5,175 nt of DNA from an uncultured Burkholderiales bacterium (GTDB lineage: Bacteria; Pseudomonadota; Gammaproteobacteria; Burkholderiales; Burkholderiaceae_C): NCBI GenBank assembly GCA_943908475.1, contig CALTTG010000069.1, positions 1-5,175 on the forward strand, written 5' to 3'. A model generated the notes under the pieces. The model was given only the letters and a program-made list of their open reading frames with translations, was not told the origin of the DNA and searched no databases. Made by a program: the position numbers and the translations under genes. Positions 1-5,175 of the stretch are shown piece after piece (position 1 is the first letter of the stretch; every line of letters begins with the position of its first letter).

Positions 1-1955
1 CCGATTCCATCAACGAGAACGCGGCCAACGGCTCGACCGTGGGCATCACGGCTGCAGCCACCGACGCCGATACCACGAACAACGCCATCACCTACTCGCT
101 GAGCGACAACGCCGGTGGTCGCTTCGCCATCGATGCCAGCACCGGCGTGGTGACGGTGGCCAACGGCAGCTTGCTTGACCGAGAAGCCGCCAGCAGCCAC
201 ACCATCACCGTGGTGGCCACCAGCGCCGATGGTTCGACCAGCACGCAGAGCTTCAACATCGCAGTCCAGGACGTCAATGAATCATCGGTCTCTGCCCTAG
301 GCGACACCAACGCGTCCGCCGACTCGGTGAATGAAAACGCGGCCAACGGCACCGCCGTGGGCGTCACTGCCGCCGCCACCGACGCCGATGCCATCAACAG
401 CACTGTCACTTACAGCCTCAGCGACAACGCCGGCGGCCGTTTCGCCATTGACGCCAGCACCGGCGTGGTCACTGTCGCCAACGGCAGCTTGCTTGACCGT
501 GAAGCCGCCAGCAGCCACACCATCACGGTGGTGGCCACCAGTGCCGATGGTTCGACCAGTACGCAGAGCTTCAACATCGCGATCAATGATGTGAACGAGT
601 CTTCCGTGGGCGCGGTGAGCGATGCCAACGCTTTGGCCAACTCAGTGGCAGAGAACGCCACCAACGGCACCGCCGTGGGCATCACGGCATCGGCCACCGA
701 CGCTGACGCCACGAACAACGCCATCACCTACTCGCTGAGCGACAACGCAGGCGGTCGCTTCGCCATCGATGCCAGCACCGGCGTGGTGACGGTGGCCAAC
801 GGCAGCTTGCTTGACCGAGAAGCTGCCAGCAGCCACACCATCACCGTGGTGGCCACCAGCGCCGATGGATCGACCAGTACGCAGAGCTTCAACATCGCGG
901 TCAATGATCAAGACGAATTCGCTGTCACTTTGCCGGCCGACACCGATGCCCGAGCCAATGTGATCGCATTTGGGGCGGCCAACGGTACGGAAGTGGGCAT
1001 TCAGATCAGCGCCACCGACCAGGACAGCACATCCAACAGTGTGACTTACCGCTTGCAAGACGATGCGGGTGGCCGGTTTGCCATCGATGCACAGACCGGC
1101 GTCGTGACCCTGGCCAGGGGTGACCTGCTCAACGGCTTGACGGCACTCACGCACCGGGTCACTGTTCAAGCCATGGGCACAGATGGGTCCACGTCGACCC
1201 AGAGTTTTGACATTGCCGTCACCGTACCGCCCACGGTGGTGGCACCTCTTGTGCCGCTGGTGCCAGAAAACATCATCACGCCGCCAACGCCGACGCCAGA
1301 GGTGCCAACGACGGCTGAGCCCGAGCCGAGCACGCCGACAGAAGAAGCCCCCGTCGAAACCGTGGCACCAAGCGCAGCTCAGCCACCCAGCGAGCCGTCC
1401 TCCGAGGGGCTCAACGGCACAAACGGTGTGATCCGAACCGGACTGCTGACCCGCCTCTTCGGCGCCACCGATGGCGAATCTCGCACGGCCACCTCGGTTC
1501 AGTGGCTGAGCACCTCTGCCAGCACCTTGACGCCAGATGCGTATGCGATCAACCTGATTCAGCTGGACGTCCGGGACTTGCCACCTCTGCCGGGCATGGC
1601 CCCCATTGCCATCGTCGGACTGAGCGCCGGCAACCTGACCCTGCCAAGCTCACCCGTGGTCATCAGCCCAGACGCCGAACAAGCCATGACCTTGGAGCGC
1701 ATGGCCCCCACACTCGTTCAGATGGGGGGGTTGAGCTTGAGCCTTGGCAGCATGTTCTGGCTCTCCAGGGCCAGCACCCTGTTGACAAGCTTGCTGGTCA
1801 GCACGCCTGTTTGGCGTGACATGGATCCCTTGCCTGTGCTGGCCTCAGGCGGGATGGGCGGCGATGACGACGACCTCAATGAGGACGAGCGTGCAGCCGA
1901 GGACATGTTCTCTGACGCACCTTCGCAATCGGAAGACGTTCAACTCATTGGCTGA
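1..1955 (+). CDS. C-terminal part of a giant cadherin-repeat surface protein (5' end outside window)
   Basis: The frame is open from the first full codon at position 3 to TGA at 1953-1955, giving 650 visible residues. The real start lies upstream, since the coding pattern is already mid-repeat at the window edge. Visible residues 1-406 are four cadherin-like repeats carrying ENAANGT, TDAD, GGRFAIDASTGVVTV, LLDREA and DVNE motifs; in cadherins the DxD, LDRE and DxNE positions bind calcium. Residues about 407-469 are a Pro/Thr/Glu-rich linker. Residues about 470-650 are a non-repeat C-terminal module with a hydrophobic Leu/Ser-rich stretch (about 575-604), the motif PVWRDMDPLPVL (602-613), and an acidic tail with a DDDD run. 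From memory, this ending recurs in giant DUF4347-type proteins of Betaproteobacteria. The likely role is calcium-dependent adhesion or biofilm formation outside the cell. No RTX nonapeptides are visible, so the export route is not shown. The surface-adhesin class is fairly sure; the exact function is unknown. Confidence 0.85.
   Translation, partial: DSINENAANGSTVGITAAATDADTTNNAITYSLSDNAGGRFAIDASTGVVTVANGSLLDREAASSHTITVVATSADGSTSTQSFNIAVQDVNESSVSALGDTNASADSVNENAANGTAVGVTAAATDADAINSTVTYSLSDNAGGRFAIDASTGVVTVANGSLLDREAASSHTITVVATSADGSTSTQSFNIAINDVNESSVGAVSDANALANSVAENATNGTAVGITASATDADATNNAITYSLSDNAGGRFAIDASTGVVTVANGSLLDREAASSHTITVVATSADGSTSTQSFNIAVNDQDEFAVTLPADTDARANVIAFGAANGTEVGIQISATDQDSTSNSVTYRLQDDAGGRFAIDAQTGVVTLARGDLLNGLTALTHRVTVQAMGTDGSTSTQSFDIAVTVPPTVVAPLVPLVPENIITPPTPTPEVPTTAEPEPSTPTEEAPVETVAPSAAQPPSEPSSEGLNGTNGVIRTGLLTRLFGATDGESRTATSVQWLSTSASTLTPDAYAINLIQLDVRDLPPLPGMAPIAIVGLSAGNLTLPSSPVVISPDAEQAMTLERMAPTLVQMGGLSLSLGSMFWLSRASTLLTSLLVSTPVWRDMDPLPVLASGGMGGDDDDLNEDERAAEDMFSDAPSQSEDVQLIG
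3..917 (+). repeat. Three tandem 318-bp cadherin-like repeats
   Basis: The repeats lie at 3-281 (partial at the window edge), 282-599 and 600-917. The unit is exactly 318 bp, or 106 residues, and stays in phase with the reading frame. A block of more than 55 residues, from YSLSDNAGGRF to STQSFNIA, is identical in protein in all three copies. Repeats 1 and 3 are much closer in DNA than either is to repeat 2. Each copy keeps the TDAD, LLDRE and terminal D-x-(N/D)-E motifs expected for calcium-rigidified cadherin-like domains. The array probably continues upstream of the window. Confidence 0.93.
918..1220 (+). repeat. Degenerate fourth (last) cadherin-like repeat
   Basis: This copy is in register with the three upstream repeats, as shown by AANGTEVGI, TDQDS, GGRFAIDAQTGVVTL and DGSTSTQSFDIAV, but it is strongly diverged. 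The LLDREAASS segment has become LLNGLTALT, so the LDRE calcium ligands are lost. It ends in VTVPP and runs into the Pro-rich linker instead of a D-x-N-E motif. Terminal capping repeats of such arrays commonly diverge because they contact a different neighbour. Confidence 0.85.
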
Positions 1956-2018
1956 CGTTTACCTTCATTCACACGACGGCCGTCATCGGATGCGCCTGAA
2001 ATCGCGTTGAAGGGTTGA

Positions 2019-2039
2019 GTCCTGCCCCTCGAGCAGGAC
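2019..2039 (+). promoter_or_regulatory. Hairpin immediately upstream of the glycine-zipper gene RBS
   Basis: GTCCTGC (2019-2025) and GCAGGAC (2033-2039) form a perfect 7-bp stem with a 7-nt loop, CCCTCGA. The stem ends at the base just before the AGGAG ribosome binding site. No U-tract follows, so it is not a standard Rho-independent terminator. It could be a 5'-UTR structure that affects translation, an operator, or a weak 3'-end structure for the upstream giant gene. The loop sequence CCCTCGA recurs at 2046-2052, overlapping the start codon. Confidence 0.45.
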
Positions 2040-2044
2040 AGGAG
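2040..2044 (+). promoter_or_regulatory. Ribosome binding site AGGAG for the glycine-zipper gene
   Basis: AGGAG is separated from ATG at 2052 by 7 nt, a near-ideal Shine-Dalgarno spacing. It fixes the start of the downstream gene. Confidence 0.8.
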
Positions 2045-2051
2045 ACCCTCG

Positions 2052-2795
2052 ATGATTTCCCTCCGCCGCCCGACATTGTCCACGGCATTGCCCCTCATGC
2101 TCGGCGCCAGCGCTGCCACCGCGGGCGCGCTGACGGCGCCTGCATCAACGTCCAGCACCGTGCAGGCTCGAGTGATCTCCACCACGCCCATCGTGGCCCA
2201 GGTGGCAACACCGCGGCAAGTGTGCTTTGACGAACTGCAGAGCGTGGCGCCTCAAGGCAGCGGCGCCGGTGCATTGCTGGGGGCCATTGCCGGGGGCGTG
2301 ATCGGCAATGCCGTGGGCAAGGGCACCGGCAATGCCGTCGCCACGGGTGTGGCCATCCTGGGCGGTGCCGTACTTGGCGACCACATCGAAAAAGATGGCC
2401 GCGCCGGAGGCACTCGCACCGTTCGACGCTGCGAGCAACAAACCAGCTACGACAACCAAGTGGTCGGCTACAACGTGGTCTACGAACACGCAGGCCAGCG
2501 ATACCACACGCAACTGAGCCATGACCCAGGCGCCACACTGCCCGTGCAAGTGACGGTTCAACCGGTGGTGAATCGCATGCCGGCACCGGTGATCATCCAG
2601 CCAGCACCCGTGGTGATGACGTCACCGGTTCATGCCACACCAACAGTGCATGTGCAGCCGGTCGTGGCCTGGGAGGACCCCCGACCGCTGATGAAAGCGC
2701 AGCCTTACTTCGGGCACGTGGATCAGCATCGCCAGGCAAGGCACGAGCGGCATCACGGTCGAGTTCGACACCATGATCGCCACCATTGGGACTGA
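2052..2795 (+). CDS. Glycine-zipper 2TM-domain envelope protein with His-rich tail
   Basis: This 247-residue protein starts at ATG 2052, supported by AGGAG 7 nt upstream. Residues 1 to about 25 look like a Sec signal peptide: Arg5-Arg6, then a hydrophobic Ala/Leu core with AxA-type cleavage options near ATAGA. There is no lipobox Cys, so unlike SlyB it is not an obvious lipoprotein. The segment VISTTPIVAQVATPRQVC (41-58) and the later NVVYEHAGQRY (141-151) match, from memory, a common betaproteobacterial glycine-zipper family. Residues about 70-110 form the zipper, with repeated small residues (GAGALLGAIAGG, GNAVGKGTGNAV, GGAVLGDHI) that pack as a membrane-inserted helical hairpin. Cys58 and Cys127 flank the zipper and could pair. 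Residues 160-210 are Pro/Val-rich, and 222-247 hold nine histidines. The family is associated with the outer membrane or periplasm and envelope integrity; its exact role is unknown. It sits 96 bp after one giant gene and 79 bp before another. Confidence 0.88.
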   Translation: MISLRRPTLSTALPLMLGASAATAGALTAPASTSSTVQARVISTTPIVAQVATPRQVCFDELQSVAPQGSGAGALLGAIAGGVIGNAVGKGTGNAVATGVAILGGAVLGDHIEKDGRAGGTRTVRRCEQQTSYDNQVVGYNVVYEHAGQRYHTQLSHDPGATLPVQVTVQPVVNRMPAPVIIQPAPVVMTSPVHATPTVHVQPVVAWEDPRPLMKAQPYFGHVDQHRQARHERHHGRVRHHDRHHWD

Positions 2796-2874
2796 GTGGC
2801 CTCTTGACGGGATCATTTCACGATCGCGCTGAATAGAATGCCTCGTACCTCGTTAAACACGAGAATGGGGGCAC

Positions 2875-5175
2875 ATGGAGCGGGACACAATCGTGCGGTC
2901 CCTTGTCCCGCTCCACGCGTCGATGCCGCCCTTCAAGCCCGCTCCTGCTTGCGCCACGCTGCCTTACACGCTGGAGGAACTCGAGCCACGTCTGCTGTTT
3001 TCAGGGGACCTGCTGCTCGCCGCGATGGCGGGTACCCCTGAACTGGCAACCGCCCCCTTGCCTATTTCATCTGGCGAAAATCCAACCGACTCTTCGTGGT
3101 CAACATCACTCGCCGCGCAGGCAGCGAACCACACGGTCGGAGAGTCCGCCACCTCGCTCCCTCTGGAAATCGCATTCGTGGACATGTCGGTGGAGGGGGC
3201 CGACCAACTCATCGAGGCCCTCCAAGCTCAGCAAGGCCAGGGACGCCCACTCGAAATCCACACGATTGGTGACGATGTGGACGGCTTGAGCCGGATCACG
3301 CAGGTGCTGAGCGAGCGAAAAGAGGTTGCGGCAGTTCACCTGTTCAGTCACGGTGATGCATCGGGTCTTCAATTGGGTGCATCCCGCTTGGATGCACAAA
3401 GCCTCGAGACTCGGCTGGCGGAGATCGCCACGTGGGCATCTGCGCTCACCGAAGGGGCCGACCTGATGTTGTACGGCTGCAATCTGGCGAGCTCTTCGCC
3501 TGGCCTCCACCTGATCAACGACCTCGCCTTGCTGACGGGCACCGATGTCGCCGCCAGTGACGACTTGAGCGGGGCAGCCACATTGGGCGGTGACTGGGTG
3601 CTGGAGTACCGAACAGGTTTGGTGAGCACCCAGGAAGCCATGAGTGTCGATGTTCTGGGGGACTGGGAGCACGTGCTTGCCACGGCAACCTACCAAGACG
3701 GGGTCAACGGTTACACCGGCACCACCGACACGTACCTGGCTCTGCTGAATCCGTCCACCAACTATGGCAACTCGGCCACCTTGGCCGCAGGCCGGGCCAC
3801 CACGCAAAACGGCTTTCAAACCCTGATCAAGTTTGAGAACATCATCGGCGCTTCGGCAGGACAGATTCCGCAAGGGGCCATCGTGACAGGCGCTTCGCTG
3901 ACCGTCTACATGACGACCAGCCCAACGTTCAAGAATCCTGTCTTCAGCCTGTATCGCATGAACGCCGCATGGACCGACGCCAGCACCTGGTCGTCCATGG
4001 GGAGCGGCATCGATGGTGCAGAGGCGCGAACAACGGCCGACCGAACCATCACCGACGCAGGTGTCGGGTCGTACACCTTTGCCAGCAATGCGGCCATGAT
4101 CGCGTCTGTGCAGGCCTGGGTGAACAATCCCTCCAGCAACCAAGGTTGGTACATTTTTTCGGACAGCAACTCATCCAGGGGCGACTTCGCATCGGCAGAA
4201 AATGGAACGATCGCCAATCGGCCTCAATTGACCGTCGATTTCATCGTCCCTGTTGCGCCGACCATGGACCTGGACCTGGACAACAGCTCGGGCGCCACGG
4301 GCACCGAACATCGGGGCAGCTTCGTCGAGGACGGTGGTGCCGTGCGCGCCGTGGACACCGATGCCACCCTCACCGCAGGCAGCACGAACACCATGTCAGG
4401 GTTGACGGTGACCTTGAGCAACCGTCCCAACGGCACATCTGAGCAGTTGGCCGCCACCGCAGGCACCACACCGATCACGGTGTCGTACAACAGCACCAAT
4501 GGCGTTTTGACGCTGTCTGGCGCCGCCACACTGGCCCAATATCAGCAGGTGCTCCGCACCGTCACTTACAACAACAGCTCGCAGAACCCGGACACCACCG
4601 ACCGATCGCTCACGGTGGTGTTGACCGATGCATATGGGCAAACGGCCACCGCCACGTCAACGCTGTCTGTGAGCGCTTCGAACGATGCGCCGCAGATTTC
4701 GGGCACCGCCAGCGCTTTGGGCTACACCGAGAATGCTGGCGCGGTGGTCGTCGACAATGCACTCGTCCTGAGCGATGTCGACAACACCCAGCTGACCAGT
4801 GCCACGGTTCAGCTCACCACCAACTATGTCACTGGTCAGGATGTGCTGGCGTTTGTCAACCAGAACGGCATCGCTGGCACCTGGAACGCGAGCACAGGGC
4901 TGTTGAGCTTGACCGGCAGCGCCACCGTGGCGCAATACCAGGCGGCCCTGCGCAGCGTGACGTACAGCAACGGGAGTGATTCTCCGAGCACCAGCCCGCG
5001 CACGGTCCGCTTTCAGGTCAGCGACGGCAGCGCCAGCAGTGCGGCTGTGACCCGCTCGATCAATGTCACCGCGGTCAACGATGCCCCCACCGCCACCATC
5101 ACGCCCACCAGCTACACCGTCACCGAGCAAACCAGCTTGACCCTGCATGGCACGGGCCTGTCGGTGACCGATGCC
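2875..5175 (+). CDS. N-terminal part of a giant LEPR-XLL / DUF4347 / DNRLRE surface protein (3' end outside window)
   Basis: The frame is open for 767 codons to the window edge. In-frame stops at 2830 and 2854 limit the start. ATG 2875 is the first available start, with only a weak purine-rich GGGGG at 2867-2871 before it; ATG 2923 (residue 17) is an alternative. Residues about 37-46 read LEELEPRLLFSGD-like, the LEPR-XLL motif found near the N-terminus of many very large exported proteobacterial proteins. Residues about 98-265 are a DUF4347 domain, with EIAFVD at its start, FSHG (His159) and YGCNLA (Cys202). Residues about 270-458 resemble a DNRLRE/CBM96 carbohydrate-binding-type domain (NYGNSATLAAGR, LIKFEN, WTDASTW, FASAENGT, NRPQLTVDF). 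From 463 on come tandem beta-rich modules, each ending in NDAP. No classical signal peptide is visible, which fits type I-like export but does not prove it. The likely role is a surface adhesin or matrix protein. Confidence 0.88.
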   Translation, partial: MERDTIVRSLVPLHASMPPFKPAPACATLPYTLEELEPRLLFSGDLLLAAMAGTPELATAPLPISSGENPTDSSWSTSLAAQAANHTVGESATSLPLEIAFVDMSVEGADQLIEALQAQQGQGRPLEIHTIGDDVDGLSRITQVLSERKEVAAVHLFSHGDASGLQLGASRLDAQSLETRLAEIATWASALTEGADLMLYGCNLASSSPGLHLINDLALLTGTDVAASDDLSGAATLGGDWVLEYRTGLVSTQEAMSVDVLGDWEHVLATATYQDGVNGYTGTTDTYLALLNPSTNYGNSATLAAGRATTQNGFQTLIKFENIIGASAGQIPQGAIVTGASLTVYMTTSPTFKNPVFSLYRMNAAWTDASTWSSMGSGIDGAEARTTADRTITDAGVGSYTFASNAAMIASVQAWVNNPSSNQGWYIFSDSNSSRGDFASAENGTIANRPQLTVDFIVPVAPTMDLDLDNSSGATGTEHRGSFVEDGGAVRAVDTDATLTAGSTNTMSGLTVTLSNRPNGTSEQLAATAGTTPITVSYNSTNGVLTLSGAATLAQYQQVLRTVTYNNSSQNPDTTDRSLTVVLTDAYGQTATATSTLSVSASNDAPQISGTASALGYTENAGAVVVDNALVLSDVDNTQLTSATVQLTTNYVTGQDVLAFVNQNGIAGTWNASTGLLSLTGSATVAQYQAALRSVTYSNGSDSPSTSPRTVRFQVSDGSASSAAVTRSINVTAVNDAPTATITPTSYTVTEQTSLTLHGTGLSVTDA
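2876..2915 (+). promoter_or_regulatory. Perfect 12-bp inverted repeat covering the start codon of the giant gene
   Basis: TGGAGCGGGACA (2876-2887) and TGTCCCGCTCCA (2904-2915) are exact reverse complements separated by 16 nt. The left arm begins at the T of ATG 2875. In mRNA this GC-rich hairpin would bury the start codon and the first codons. It has no U-tract, so it is not a canonical terminator. It may be a translational control element or a protein-binding palindrome, or it may mean that translation starts at ATG 2923, just beyond it. The repeat itself is certain; its function is inferred. Confidence 0.55.
4261..5175 (+). repeat. Tandem beta-rich NDAP-ending repeat modules
   Basis: Two full modules and one partial are visible in the second giant protein. 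Module A is residues 463-606 (4261-4692), module B is 607-738 (4693-5088), and module C begins at 739 and is cut by the window. A and B share the pattern G(V/L)L(T/S)L(S/T)G(A/S)AT(L/V)AQYQ, then L-R-(T/S)-V-T-Y, then a hydrophobic strand, a D-(A/G) turn and a final VNDAP or SNDAP. Such modules occur in long bacterial surface stalks related to cadherin-like and VCBS repeats. Unlike the repeats in the first gene, these are diverged from each other in sequence. Confidence 0.8.

Noticed and set aside
92..1169. Several minus-strand open frames across the cadherin repeats
   Set aside because: They recur with the 318-bp unit as a mirror of the plus-strand repeat and show no family motif or ribosome binding site.
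1724..1730. Run of seven G in the first giant gene as a possible phase-variation tract
   Set aside because: The frame is intact through it, the run is short, and it lies near the 3' end. A single tract gives no evidence of switching.
1975..1984. Palindrome GACGGCCGTC after the first giant gene
   Set aside because: A 10-bp palindrome has no loop room for an RNA terminator, no U-tract follows, and such sites are frequent in GC-rich DNA.
2804..2839. Promoter-like TTGACG (2804-2809) and TAGAAT (2834-2839) before the second giant gene
   Set aside because: The spacer is 24 bp, far from the usual 16-18 bp for a sigma-70 promoter, and no better partner lies at the right distance. TAGAAT alone may still be a -10 element.
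2849..2863. CTCGT/ACGAG inverted repeat with a 5-nt loop, next to a CCTCGT direct repeat
   Set aside because: Arms of only 5 bp are common by chance and there is no matching second site. I do not call it an operator or a terminator.
2838..3041. Small plus-strand frame starting at 2838 in another phase
   Set aside because: It overlaps the start of the giant gene, lacks a good ribosome binding site, and its Ala/Arg-rich product looks like out-of-frame reading of GC-rich coding DNA.
3106..4143. Long open frame on the minus strand
   Set aside because: It lies antisense to the DUF4347/DNRLRE coding region. That plus-strand frame has clear domain motifs, and the minus-strand product shows no recognisable family. 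It is a GC-rich shadow.

Overview
The window is GC-rich and carries protein families typical of Burkholderiales-type Betaproteobacteria (the Comamonadaceae, Leptothrix, Rubrivivax and Ideonella neighbourhood). These are a giant DUF4347/LEPR-XLL surface protein, long arrays of cadherin-like repeats, and a SlyB-like glycine-zipper envelope protein. The taxonomic suggestion rests on family recognition and base composition, not on a marker gene.

Layout, all on the + strand. (1) Positions 1-1955 are the 3' end of a very large repetitive surface protein. It has three near-identical 106-residue cadherin-like repeats, one degenerate fourth repeat, a Pro/Thr/Glu linker, and a C-terminal module with a hydrophobic stretch, a PVWRDMDPLPVL motif and an acidic tail. 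(2) Positions 1956-2051 are a short gap with a 7-bp hairpin directly against a clear AGGAG ribosome binding site. (3) Positions 2052-2795 encode a 247-residue glycine-zipper protein with a signal peptide, two cysteines flanking the zipper, and a very His-rich tail. (4) Positions 2796-2874 are a 79-bp gap. (5) From 2875 to the window edge is the 5' end of a second giant protein: LEPR-XLL motif, DUF4347 domain, DNRLRE/CBM96-like domain, then tandem beta-rich repeats. This reading frame is open across all 767 visible codons and has no stop in the window.

How the parts may work together (inference): two giant exported adhesin-like proteins flank a small outer-membrane or periplasmic protein, so the region looks like a cell-surface or biofilm locus. 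No secretion machinery is visible. The points most worth a second look are a perfect 12-bp inverted repeat that buries the predicted start codon of the second giant gene, caspase-like His-Gly and Gly-Cys signatures in its DUF4347 domain, and a period-2 pattern of near-identity among the cadherin repeats of the first giant gene.
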